DNA from: Paramecium pentaurelia
Lineage: Eukaryota; Ciliophora; Oligohymenophorea; Peniculida; Parameciidae
NCBI GenBank assembly: GCA_905183005.1
Contig: CAJJDO010000016.1
Location: 503,949 to 567,948 of the forward strand
DNA length: 64,000 nucleotides
Direction: 5' to 3'
The position numbers and the translations under genes were made by a program. Shown piece by piece: positions 47,157-58,496 of this stretch. Below the pieces are notes generated by a model that saw only the letters and a list, made by a program, of their open reading frames with translations, was not told the DNA's origin and did not search any database. Position 1 is the first letter of the stretch. The number at the start of each line of letters is the position of its first letter.

Positions 47157-48533
47157 TCAATCTTATTAGTCTTGATTTTATTCTAATTGCATTTCTTCTC
47201 TTTTATCATTATATTATGAGAATAATTCTTAATAGTCAATTTTTTATCTACTCTCCTTTCCTATTGCATAATGATCTATTTATGCACAACCTGGTTATAT
47301 TTGTTTTAAGTTATCTATAATCTAAATTCTATTAAATTATAATTAATAATACATATTTTTTTCTAAGTATTCTTTTGAATTTTATTCTTCCATATTAGAG
47401 ATAGGTAAATGTAATTTATATTCAGGACCAAAGTAAACCTTATAATCAGATTCATCAGGAATATTATCAGGAATTGGTACATTTAAAGCAAGGGAAGTTT
47501 CATAAGTCCAACAACGAGGAACATTTCTTAAAGTATAACCCCCACCACCTACCATTATGATAGGGACATTAAATTTTTTAAGATATTCAGTGCAAGAACC
47601 ATGACCTAGATTTATATATTTAATTAAAACCTTTTATGCTCAAATTAAAACAACCCAATCTATCTCCACTGAGACTATCAGTTCCTCCTTATAACATTAC
47701 TACATCTGGTCTAAAATTTTCCATAATGCTATCAATCACAGGTTTAAATATTAATTATATAGAATCATCATTTAAACCTTCATTCAATGGAAAATTAACT
47801 GCATAATATTTTCCTTTATCATGTCCAATATCATCAATATGTCCAGTTCCAGGAAAGTATTCTTTAAATTTATGAAAAGAACAAGTCATAACTCTATCAG
47901 TTAGATAGAATGCTTCTTCTACTCCATCTCCATGATGAATATCAATATCAACATAAAGTACTCTTTAATAAGTTTTTAATAGTTCTAATATTCCTAATAC
48001 ACAATCATTGACATAACAAAATCCACTTGCTTCACTTTATTTTGCATGATGTAATCCACCACTCCAATTTATAGCAATATTGCTTTTCTAATCTGCTATT
48101 ACACAAGCTGCTCCTACAGATCCAGAAGTTTGACATAAACAAAAATCAAATAATCTATCCAAAACAGGGCAATCTTCCATAAAATTGACTTAATATCTAA
48201 TATTAATTCTATACATCGATATAATTGATCCTCATGTTGACATTTATTTTCTGGTGTAATTATTTTAATTAAATTAATATACTCTTCAGAATGAAATTAA
48301 GTCAATACCTCTTCATCTACCATTTTGATATATGTTTAAACAAAAGATTAATCCTAAACCTAAAAATGAATACATCTTACAATACAATTCATATATTATT
48401 TTAGTCCATAATGGCCCACTAAATCATCTGTTATGGCAACCCTCAAAGGTTTCATTGGATGAGTTGTTGAATAATTAAATGTGCCAAATTCTTCATCGTA
48501 ATAGTAAGTCACTTTCTATTTGAAGAGATTCAT
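47157..48533 (-). CDS. HDAC1: Class I histone deacetylase (RPD3/HDAC1 type)
   Basis: Starts MNLFKQKVTYYYDEEFGT and GHYGLKQYM. Catalytic blocks: GGLHHAKQSEASGFCYVND, VLYVDIDIHHGDGVEEAFY, RVMTCSFHKFKEYFPGTGH, VVMLQGGTDSLSGDRLGCF, MVVGGGGYTLRNVPRCWTYE. The zinc ligands (two Asp and a His) and the catalytic His pair and Tyr positions are all intact. The C-terminal tail is short and Gln/acidic rich (IGKESRQKIDYQELF). It deacetylates histone tails in the nucleus. The gene converges on the COX5B gene with only 65 bp between stops. Confidence 0.97.
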
Positions 48534-48714
48534 TATTTCCCCAAAATTGTATTTTTTAAATTTTATTATTGTTTATATAAATATTATTTTGCAAATTATT
48601 ATGAAATTTAGTATTATCAATATGATATAAAATTCAATTTCCTTTAAATTTAATTATTTCAAAGACTTTTTAAATTAGAAAATAAAATAAATAAGAATTC
48701 TATCAAATATTAAA

Positions 48715-50234
48715 TCATTAATCAAGCTTATCTAGAATCATATTAGCTAATTCATAATTTTCATCTGAAACTTTCATTTTTTATACAAATAAAATCCTTG
48801 ATTCACAATCTTCTTCATTAAATATTTTCATATTAGCCTAATCTAAACTGATAAGTCTGTATAAGATTGAAAGAATATTATATAAAAATTAGTTACCTCT
48901 TTCTTCACAAAAATCATTCAATTCTTATGTTATTTACTTAATCAATTTATAATCTTTGTTCAATTTTATTAAATCTTCACACTTAGAAAATTTGATTACA
49001 TTATGGAGAAACAAAAAAAAGTCATCCACCTCTAAAAATATAGAAGGGATATTTTGAATATATGGAAGGATTTCTTCCCAAAATTCATTTATAATTTATG
49101 GATCATCTGTAATAAAATTACTTAATGTAACAAATCCTTTTTTTATTAATAATTTTAATTCTCCTCTTAAAATATTTTATTAATCAATATATTTATTAAT
49201 TGTCTTTATTATAGTATGTGCCATTTAAGATTGAAAATTTAATGTAATTTCATTATCTATTATAATAATACAAATATTACCTAATAAAGATACATACTAA
49301 AAATATTTAAATATTTCTCCACATAATTAAATTTCATCATAATCACCTTTCAATAGATAATTCAAAAAACTCAAATCTAATTTTGATTTGTCATAAGAAT
49401 ATATTCTGTTTAATATCTTGAGAATCCATAATTTTTCTTTAGCATTATAGAGTTAAATGTAGAGATCCTACAATATATCATGCAACTCTATTAATTTAAA
49501 TTTATTAATTTCTGGTTTCATTCTATCCAAATTTATAATCAAAGAATAAAAGTCATCAAATAGGCATTTCTGTTTACATTAGAGTGTATAATTCCTTCTA
49601 TTGATTATATAATGTACCATAAACATTTTGGCACTTAGAGTACTAAAATCAAATCTCTACATTGATAACAATCACAAGCTATATTTGCAAAGATATCCAA
49701 AATATATTATTATAATTCTGTATAGTAAGTTGAATTATAATAACCTGCAAGCATTTATATATGTTCATGAATCGGTTGAACTTATTAATGATTTCCTGCA
49801 GATATGGCTAACAATATATGTAAACAAGATTTCTAAAAATAATATTGATATCTACATCAATTTATGGATATCCTATATTAAAGACTTTAAATATTCTTTC
49901 TACATCTTTTGTAGTATCATACTCAGGTTCACAATCATATTCATTATAATAATTGGTTAATTACTAAACTTTGAAAATACAATCTGCTAATGTTTCATCT
50001 ATTTCAATATTATCATTCATGAAGTTGATTTTCTATAATTAATAACTTAATTACCTGTTAATTGCCTCTTTCAAATGCCTCATAATATGGTTATTATAAA
50101 ATAATATTGTTGGAAACAAATGGAATTATGTCTTTAGATTATGGAAATCTATTTTTTCTGAATGTTTCTTCTCTTGCTTTCTTTTTAAGTCCTATAATAA
50201 ATTGCTCTCTTTTTTGTGATATATTTTATAGCAT
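48715..50234 (-). CDS. KPNA: Importin alpha (karyopherin alpha)
   Basis: The N-terminus MLQNISQKREQFIIGLKKKA, REETFRKNRF resembles the basic IBB helix that binds importin beta. Armadillo repeats follow: IDVDINIIFRNLVYIYC, PYLQEIINKFNRFM, ILDIFANIACDCYQCRDLIL (equivalent to W-A-L-G-N-I-A-x-x-x-x-x-C-R-D). The C-terminus is VSDENYELANMILDKLDQ, TGA 48715-48717. The repeats diverge from the usual Trp/Asn ladder, so it may be a diverged paralogue. It carries NLS cargo through the pore. Several introns of 25-30 nt were inferred but not all were placed. Confidence 0.7.
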
Positions 50235-50303
50235 TTTTAATAATTTTAAATAAATAGAGAAATAAGGCAATTCTAAAAATAATATTGCAAATCAATTCAT
50301 TAT

Positions 50304-50732
50304 TCACCAAGGAGATATATCATCTAAACTCTACTTAAATGCCATTTATGAGTATAAACTTTACTATAAATTTCGATTAACAATATGATTAAGACTAAAT
50401 ATTTTTGCTTAACTTTGATTATTTACTATTTTTTTCAAGCCTGGGGAAGTTCTAAATCTTTTATCAGCTGAGTATTTATTTTAATTAATCTCTTTATAAG
50501 TTTAAGATTATGTAGAATTGTTGATGAGACATCTAATTCGCAAATTATTTATTGATACAAATCTAATATCATTTTGATCTTTTCTTTAATTAGTTTCATC
50601 ATTTTCAAGATTTCTAGGAATTGACCATGGCTTAAAAGAAGAGGTTAACTATTGCTATTATAAAAGAATTTTATCCAAAAGGTCAGCTTTAGACTTTTTA
50701 ATTCGAAATTATTTTTTTTCCTCTAATCTCAT
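50304..50732 (-). CDS. Hypothetical protein (142 aa)
   Basis: Intron-free frame of 143 codons (ATG 50730-50732, TGA 50304-50306). Product MRLEEKKQFRIKKSKADLLD, then LTSSFKPWSIPRNLEN, FVSINNLRIRCLINNS, RFRTSPGLKKIVNNQ and IFSLNHIVNRNLQQ, ending SLDDISPW. It is polar and rich in Asn/Gln/Ser with no recognised domain. It lies 69 bp before the importin alpha start on the same strand. Confidence 0.6.
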
Positions 50733-51169
50733 AAAATACTTTTTCTAAAATTATGGAGTTGAAGGTTCTCTTTATTTAAATTAAATTGGGTTGTTGTAAT
50801 TACAATAATCATGGAGAGTTTAAAGAGTATGATTTTGCATAATTATATTTTATATATTTATAAATAATATGAATCAACAAAATAATAACTAAAATTTATT
50901 TAGATTTAGAAATGCTATAATATAGTAAATATTATTTTTAAAAATTATGATTAAATCATAAAATACAAAGATTAGATATTCTATATATAGATTATATTAT
51001 AATATCTAAATGAAATATTGATATTATTAATGATGTAGATATATATTTAGACAATCATGTTTCAAATATTAAGATCTAATTTCAATAAATCAATGTTTTT
51101 TGGAGATTATTGAAATTAACTATTAAATTTTATTATATCCCAATGTGATAAATTTATATTTAAAAAATA
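50733..51169. other. Divergent intergenic region, no gene recognised
   Basis: 437 bp between the divergent starts of the hypothetical gene at 50732 and PSMA1 at 51170. Beyond about 50830 it is almost pure A+T with many TATA-like runs. It presumably holds both promoters. Confidence 0.6.
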
Positions 51170-51996
51170 ATGCTCAAACATCTTTATGACACAGATTGTG
51201 TCACTTGGTCACCATAAGGCAAATTATTTTAAGTCGAATATGCTATGGAAGCTGTCAAATAAGGAAGTATATGTTTGGGTCTCAAATCAAATGAAAATGT
51301 TGTATTATGCAGTCTCAAAAGACAACCATCAGAATTAGCTGGATATTAAGAGAAATAATTTAAAATAGATGATCATATGGCTATTGCTATTGCTGGATTA
51401 ACAGCAGATGCACGTATTAAATCAGATATATAAATACAGGTGTACTATGCAAATATATGAGAACAGAATGCTTAGAATATAAATATACTTATGAATCTCA
51501 TCATCCAGTTGGAAGATTAGTTTTCAAAGTAGCTGAAAGTATGATTTTTATAAGAAATTAAAGAGTCTTAACATAAAACCTAAAGTGGGGCCAAAAGACC
51601 TTATGGTGTTGGATTACTTGTTGCTGGTATTGATCCTAATGGTGTTCATTTATTTGAAACTTGTCCATCTGGAAACTATTATGAATATAAATGCTAAGCT
51701 ATTGGCTCAAGGTCTTAAGCAGCAAGAACTTATTTTGAAAGTTGGTTCCATTTATTTGAAAAAAGCACTTTAGAATAATTAATCTTACATGGATTAAGCG
51801 CTATTAAGAAAGCAATCATGGAAGATGAAGAGTAATTGACATTTCTATACTTTTAAATAGATTAAATGAAAAAAATGTAGAAGTTGGAATTTTAGGTAAA
51901 AATCTGAAATTTACACATTTAAATGCACAAGAATTAAAAGATTATATAGCTAAGTTAGAAACCTTTAGTCCAAATTCTTAAATTCAGCAGGAGTGA
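51170..51996 (+). CDS. PSMA1: 20S proteasome alpha subunit (PSMA1/alpha6 type)
   Basis: Starts MLKHLYDTDCVTWSPQGKLF with QVEYAMEAVKQGS, the alpha-subunit signature. Then GLKSNENVVLCSLKRQPSEL, HMAIAIAGLTADARI, CKYMRTECLEYKY, RPYGVGLLVAGIDPNG, FETCPSGNYYEYKCQAIGSR and SQAARTYFESW. QYDNDVTVWSPQG and LLCNFMRQECLDSRF of human PSMA1 correspond closely. The end is DYIAKLETFSPNSQIQQE. Introns include one of about 26 nt at 51413-51438 and another near 51554-51582. The subunit forms the outer ring of the 20S core. Confidence 0.95.
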
Positions 51997-52150
51997 TAAT
52001 TTAATTATAAATATATTATTAGATAATATATAAGTTTAATTTATTTATTTTCGCTGAATTTTTAATTTTATATTTCTAAAAATTAATTAATAAATATTGA
52101 ATCAATTCCATAATGAATTTTTTATTTGAAATTATTCCAAGAATGCAAAA

Positions 52151-52384
52151 TCATATCAAATAAAAACTAATTAATATAATAACTATTTAACTATAAATCT
52201 ATTACTGAATGGAAGGTTTCTCATACATCTATATTTATATTATATATATTTATAAATATAATTTTGATTAATGTAATAAAAAATCAATATCATGATAATC
52301 ATCTTCTAATTTCCCTTCTTATTGAATAAATGAATTTATAATTAGTAATCTTACTATCTCAATTTTAAACCTTTATCTTCTCAT
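52151..52384 (-). CDS. Possible small hypothetical ORF (77 aa)
   Basis: Frame from ATG 52382-52384 to TGA 52151-52153 with no intron. Product MRRQRFKIEIVRLLIINSF then GKLEDDYHDIDFLLHQSKLY and EKPSIQQQIYSQIVIIL. Its composition is protein-like for the first 50 residues. It follows 77 bp after the next small gene on the same strand. No family; it may be a chance frame. Confidence 0.3.
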
Positions 52385-52461
52385 TTTAAATTATATTCAT
52401 AAATTTTCCATTACACAAATTTTGCATTATTAAAACAATAGAATATACATAATAAATAAAA

Positions 52462-52892
52462 TCAACAAATAAGAGCGTATAGGATATCAAAATTATTTTT
52501 TTTGTGGCCAATTTTTGAATTTTGTTTGTTTATTTCATCTAAAAAGGATTTTATTTCATGTACATTAATATATTCAAGTAATATTGAAACATATCTTAAG
52601 TAGTAATATGGATATAATTTGGATAAAATATAATTTTTCCTTTTTTTAATAATAATAACTGCATTAGCATCTTATAATTCCGAACCATTTTTAATAGTTT
52701 TCATTTTATTATGTTTGTACATATTCTGAGTTTCTAAAAATTTATGTAATCTTAATTAGTACATTAATGTAAATATATATAAATAATCTTATTAGCAACA
52801 TCATTTAATTAAAACATTAGTTTATAGAAAAATTTATTTGTTGCTAACTTCAAGTTATATTTTTTTATTTTACTTAATTGATTTATATTCAT
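52462..52892 (-). CDS. Small hypothetical protein (133 aa)
   Basis: A 29-nt intron (GTACTAATTA...TTTTTAG) joins ATG 52890-52892 to TGA 52462-52464, giving 134 codons with the stop. Product MNINQLSKIKKYNLKLATNK, FYKLMFQLNDVANKIIY, KMKTIKNGSELQDANAVI and LYPYYYLRYVSILLEYINVH, FLDEINKQNS. The sequence between 52893 and 53145 contains another short open frame but nothing convincing. No recognised domain. Confidence 0.45.
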
Positions 52893-53145
52893 TTTTATAG
52901 TTTTTGATAATATTAGATAAATGTTCATACTTTTTTGATGCTAACATTCATAAAGTTTGATACAAAAAATCATTTAAATAAGTGTTTTTTTATAATTTTT
53001 AATCATGTCTGTTCAAATATACTTTAAAATTAGAATAATTTGCTCTATTAATAGTAAAATATGTTTTATTTTGTTTCCTATCAAATCTTCATTTAGTTAG
53101 TTATAGCTTATATATATATAATACAATTAATATATTTATATTATT

Positions 53146-53975
53146 ATGCTGAGTCTCAATAAATTAATTTACTTGAATCCATAACCTTCATATCATTCCA
53201 AGACTTTTGATGGGCATTAAAAACTTAAACTATTATTCATAAGAACAAAACAAAATAAACATTAAATTCCTTGTTTATTCATTAAAGCCAACTCAGATGA
53301 ATATCTTCTATATTTTCATAGTAATGCAGAGGATATGTAAATTTTATTTAAATTAAAAAGAGGAACTTGCTATGAGTTTACATCTGCTCTGAGTAATGGA
53401 TTGAACTTAAATGTCATTTGTATGGAATATCCAGGATATGGGATTTATACTTAAGTGGAACCTTCTTAGTAATAAATTGAGAAGGATGCAGAAGATGTGT
53501 TTATTTATATTAATTTGGAATTAAGAGTTCCTGATTCAAAACTTACTATTTTTGGAAGGTCAATTGGAACTGGTCCAGCTTGTTTTTTAGCATCAATTTA
53601 TTAACCAAAAGCATTAATTTTATTAAGTCCATTCACATCAATAAAAGCTGTTGCCAAAAAGCATTTTTACTTTGCTGCCAACTTATTAAAAGTATGAAAA
53701 AATTTATCATACATTATTAGGATTAATTTGATAATGTAAAAAGAGCAAATAAAATTATATGCCCTTGTATTATTATTCATGGAAAATTGGATAAATTTAT
53801 TCCAATTTAAATGGCAGAAGACATCTACAAAAGTTTGGCTTCTAAAAGAAAAACATTTTTTTATCCTGAAGATAAAGATCACAATAATTTCAATTTTTCA
53901 TACGATATAAATGATATTGTTTACAACTTCATAAAGGAAATTGAATAGTTAAATCATATGTTTTCTCCTAATTGA
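53146..53975 (+). CDS. Alpha/beta hydrolase, ABHD17-like
   Basis: 266 residues with one 29-nt intron (about 53694-53722). After MLSLNKLIYLNPQPSYH: YLLYFHSNAEDMQILFKLKR, NVICMEYPGYGIYT, LTIFGRSIGTGPACFLAS (nucleophile elbow G-R-S-I-G), ALILLSPFTSIKAVAKKHF, CIIIHGKLDKFIPIQMAEDI (acid Asp) and the catalytic His in DKDHNNF. This order is that of the ABHD17/FAM108 depalmitoylases, including the F-H-x-N-A-E-D oxyanion segment. No signal peptide. The N-terminal Cys cluster of animal ABHD17 is absent. Confidence 0.88.
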
Positions 53976-54595
53976 AATATGTAGGTTATCCTAAATTAGA
54001 TCAAATATGCTTTTTTAAGAAATTATATTTTGTGCTTTGTTTTGATTTTTCACTATTCAACTATAACAAAACTATTAATTTTTGTTATAAATTTTAATTA
54101 AATTTCTTTATTTAATACAGAAATTCAAACTAAAGAAGATCAATTTAATTTCAATAAAATAGTTTTATCTTATTTATCTGGATATTTTCTAATTATTCTT
54201 ATGACTTATGATATATTCTAAAACCTAATTTATTTATTCTAACTTTAATAATATAAGTTTTTAGTTAATTCAATTTTTTTATTCTATGAATTTAATAAAT
54301 AATTAGATTCCATATTTTAAGGAAAGTATTAAAAGTATTAATTATATATAAAGAGTGAGGAGGTAAATTTGATTTTTATCTTTAATAGAAATACTATTTA
54401 CAAAAGATTTAATTCTTTTAATAAAAATATTAATTAGATATAATAGGCATTAAAGGTTTCTTATTGATTTATATAAATATTTAAATCAAAATAAAAAAAT
54501 GAAGTAAAATAAGTTCATATAATTCTAAAAAATATAATCATTGATATAATTAAGACAGTATATTAAATATGAATATCTGATATTCTCAGAATTAT
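53976..54595. other. Convergent intergenic region, no gene recognised
   Basis: 620 bp between the stops of the plus-strand hydrolase and the minus-strand helical-repeat gene. Very A+T-rich, with fragments of Gln-rich open frame (about 54110-54250) that are not continuous. No supported feature. Confidence 0.55.
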
Positions 54596-56319
54596 AATCC
54601 AATATCTTCAATTGGTAAGTGAGATACTGCTTATAAAGCCTTTTTTAATTCTCCTTTTGTTCTCATGGTTTCAACGTATTACTTAATTGTATTTTAAAAT
54701 TTAAGACTATTTAATTTAAGATCAGGAATTATTGATATGAACATATATATCTAAATATTATAGTTTAAAATACTTCAACAACATTTTCAAGTTTATTTTA
54801 TTATAAATTTGTATTGATAGTGAGGGAACAGAGTTCAACAAAATCAAATGTATTATTTCTTTACTATAAATCATTTATACATTAGCTTAATATTTAGGCA
54901 TTAGCATTTGTTATAACATATAAACCTCTTAATACTCTAATAATTAGATTATTGACTGAAATATTCTCAGGACTAACATGCCAAATAAAGAACAATTTCA
55001 TGATAAATCTAGGTTATGCATATTAAATTGATATAATTTGATTAGTTAATGTATTAATCATCAATTTTAATGTATATTCTATTAATTGTTTATTTATCAT
55101 GAAATTGTTCTAAAATTTACAAAATAATCTAATAAAAAAATTTATCATTTTATATAATATTTAAAATTTATGAATATGTACTTAAATTAGTTAACATACC
55201 TATTCCAACTGTAAGTAATCTGTTATCATTGCTATTTTGATAAATTTAACGAATTATTTATGGTATTATTTAAGGTTAAATATATTAATTACCAACAATT
55301 CCAATAATTCTTTGAACATAAATTATCTGATAGAAGGATGCTATTGATCATATTTTGTTGATGATATTTATATGTTTTAAAGAAAGTTACTAAAAATATT
55401 GACTATATTTTCTATATGTTATAATTTTTATTGTTCATTATTTTCACATATCTTTCTAATTATACCTATCATCAATGCACATTCTTAATTGATAGTATTA
55501 ATTTATTTATATAAATGATTAAAGAATTCTGCATATTTTAAGAGTTCATCAATAACTTCAGGACAATCATATAATAATTTCCATATTAATGTTAAAGATG
55601 AAGCATCTAATGTTAGTTTTAACATTTATAAAATTCCTTAATACCAAAAAAGTAATCTTTAATCATTATTAAAACACATATTAGCTATAATTAATTAGAT
55701 TAGTTCTCTATTGATATTATTTCTATATAGTTAAAGTAATTAATCTTAACTCTTTTTAATAGTCATATATTCAGAATTATTGCTATTTTTAGTTACAATA
55801 ACTAAGCAAGACAATAAATCATCTGTGCAATTCACTCTAAGCATGCGAATGAATGATCTTAAACATTTTTAATGTCTAATTTCATCTGATATATCTTTAT
55901 CCCAACAAATAATACAAAAAATCTAACAAATCTATTTAGAGATTTCATTAAATAATTATGTTTTAAATATTTGACTACATTCACTTAATTATACATAATA
56001 TTGACAAAGTGTTTTAGCAAATGATAAGTTAAATGTATTCTAAAGTAGATCAGTAAAGTTGATTCACCAAATTTAAATTATAGGTTTCAATTGTAAGAAA
56101 TCTAAATCCTATTTTATTATAGAATCACTATACTTCTAAAATCATTCCAAAAACAGTTTTTATTTGATCTAAATTTTGTTGATTAAACACTCTAATATAT
56201 TGTTCTACTTTTCCAAAAAATGAATTAAATTACTATATAGAAGTGTAATAATGTTTATTTCTTATTGTTAATCGTAGCTATTGAAGAAGTTAAATTGAAA
56301 TTATGTTATTGTTATTCAT
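54596..56319 (-). CDS. Helical-repeat (Armadillo/HEAT-like) protein
   Basis: Start MNNNNIISIQLLQQLRLTI (ATG 56317-56319). Three introns are inferred: 27 nt and 28 nt near 56120 and 56060, and 23 nt near 54770. The product is a long solenoid, with pieces FNLSFAKTLCQYYVQLSECS, ISKQICQIFCIICWDK, CLRSFIRMLRVNCTDDLLSC, ALMIGIIRKICENNEQQ, NLIIRVLRGLYVITNANA. The end is RTKGELKKALQAVSHLPI, EDIGLQF. Style and Cys/Ile content resemble the diverged importin alpha at 48715, but no IBB is seen. One more splice site is still unresolved because the total length is two bases off a multiple of three. Confidence 0.65.
54989..55111. repeat. Perfect 20-bp inverted repeat inside a coding region
   Basis: AGAACAATTTCATGATAAAT at 54989-55008 and its exact reverse complement at 55092-55111, with 83 nt between. 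Both arms lie in the helical-repeat gene (encoding QNNFMINK and RFIMKLFF). Confidence 0.85.
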
Positions 56320-56578
56320 TTAATTATAATTATGAACTTATTATTAATTCATTTTGAATCATTTTGTTTATAATGTTAGATTACTAATTTAATAATCATA
56401 ATCTAACAAAACGCTTTTTCTCATTATGAAAATGATTTAAAAATATTTATATCTCTATAAAATAAATAAAACAGAACAGTTTATTAGAAATAAATTATCA
56501 AAAACTCATAAAATTAATTTGTATAATTTAAAACAAAGAAACTATTAATTTAATTTTTCATTAAAATTAATTAAATAA

Positions 56579-57833
56579 TCATTAATCTTTATTTTATTGC
56601 TATTTCTATTCATCTGATTCATTATGTCTTCTTTAAAATAATTTTGATTTTTTATATAAATGATAAATTTGTTGTATATCGATATCTAGAGTATTACAAT
56701 TATTATGTTCAATCATAAATTGATATAAATCCAAAGAATCTTCTTCGTCCATTTCTACACCAAACTATTATTCAAATTATCCTCTAAAATTATGCTACAT
56801 ATCCTTTTTTTCAATTTCAATAAGAAATTTCCCTACCTAACTAGGCTTTAACTCTTTTCTTAATTAATCTAATGTTTATCCATACGAACTCAATTCAATC
56901 AATATTTAGTTTTTCATTTCTTAGAAAGAAAATAAAGTGCTAAAAATAAATTTTAACACAACTTAGTAAGATCATTCTGAAATCTGAGTAGCTTTTTATG
57001 TTTCTTTATAAAAATCTGTTATTTTTTATCTGTCATCTTCAAATTCCTTAATATTCCATTGTCTACATTGCTAATTTAAATTTAAAAAATATCCTATTCC
57101 GTCTTTGCTGCTCCAATAATATAATTGAGATAAGGTGAAAGGCAGTTTTCATAAATTTGATTAAAATAATGATCTAACTATTGTTACCTATCAAAAGTTC
57201 CTGCACCAAATTTTTTCTTTTTTAAATTATTTTTTATACATTTAGAGTTTCTATTATTGTATCAATGTTCAATTCACTACCATTATTTTATACTGTATTT
57301 TATAAATTTTAAAAATTAATCATTTTATTCTGATCTTGCTCTTATTTCTAAATTATAATATAATTTACTTAGCTTATTTTATTTTTTAATTTCAAAGACA
57401 AATCAGCCGTAGACTTATTAATTTTTTAAAAGTTTTCCAATTTTTCTGACAATATTGTAACTTTATCTTCTAATAATTCTAAGTAAATTTTCTTTCTCTT
57501 TCTACTATTCCTTGCAGACTCTCTATTTTTTATTAGTTTTTCTTCCAAATCAATACTAGATCCACCTCCAAAGATTTAATTTAAAGATTTTGTTTAAACT
57601 AATTTTTCTCTAGCTCTATTGTCATTTTATTTAAATTACTTTTCTTCCACTTATTCCAAATTTGCTATTTTTATTAAAGATGAGATTTTATTAATATAGG
57701 CATTCTTAGTATTTCCTTTCTCCTTTTTGATCTATCCTTCAAATTAATTATCATTCTCCTCTTCTTTATCAAACTAAATTTCGCTGGAGTTGGAATCTGA
57801 TTTCAAAGAATTAAAGTAATCGTTGTGATTCAT
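56579..57833 (-). CDS. bZIP transcription factor
   Basis: Starts MNHNDYFNSLKSDSNSSE (ATG 57831-57833), with an acidic, Gln-rich N-terminal region. The basic region and zipper read NRESARNSRKRKKIYLELLE, DKVTILSEKLENFQKI (about 57430-57540). The N-x7-R core (N-R-E-S-A-R-N-S-R) and the Leu/Val heptads that follow are those of CREB/ATF-type bZIP proteins. After the zipper there is a second helical region and the tail RRHNESDEQKQQQNKDQ, TGA 56579-56581. It is probably a sequence-specific DNA-binding factor acting as a dimer. Introns are present in the N-terminal and middle parts; not all were placed. Confidence 0.85.
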
Positions 57834-58496
57834 TATAATTATTATTTCTAAACTAATTTAATATTAATTAAAACTTATAAAAAAATTTAAACATTTATAT
57901 GAATTTTCTTTCAAAATTTATATTTTCTTATGGAAGTATATGTATATTTATGATTTATTAATATCAATAAATCGAAAATTATCTTTTGTATTAATCAATA
58001 TAATACATATTTATTAAAAATTAAAGTAATGAATTATATTTCTATTTAAATAGAGTATTAGGATTGTTTAAGGTTGAGTAATTTTTAAGTAATGATACTT
58101 TATTTTTACATTAAAAGAAGAAGATCATTGATTTATTACATTAAAAATCATCTAAAAATTTAATTGAAGAAATGATTATTATTTTGAGTCTTATAAAATG
58201 AATCTAAGAAATTATATATTATTTTATTTTTTTTAATAAACAGAATAACCAAGTTTTATGTAATAAATAAAAAATTAAGACATGTAAAAATATGCTATAA
58301 AACCTATTTTTATTATATATTTTATATTTTTATCAGTGCATTAATTTTTCAAAAATTAATACTAGAGTAAAAATACAACACTATTTCCCAAAAATATTTA
58401 TATTAATTAAAATGCTATTCTTTGACTTGATTGATAGATTTGGACTTATAACTTATAAATATTTATTAATTTTAATTGCATAAATAAATTTATATA
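57834..58496. other. Divergent intergenic region, no gene recognised
   Basis: 663 bp between divergent starts of the bZIP and TTLL genes. A+T-rich, with no frame of protein-like content. It is long for this genome, so it may contain larger promoters. Confidence 0.6.

Noticed and set aside
56064..56066. Apparent in-frame TGA in the helical-repeat gene (54596-56319), suggesting a pseudogene or recoded UGA
   Set aside because: Choosing introns of 27 nt (GTGATTCTAT...GATTTAG) and 28 nt (GTGAATCAAC...CTTTAG) removes the TGA and keeps the frame, so no recoding is needed.
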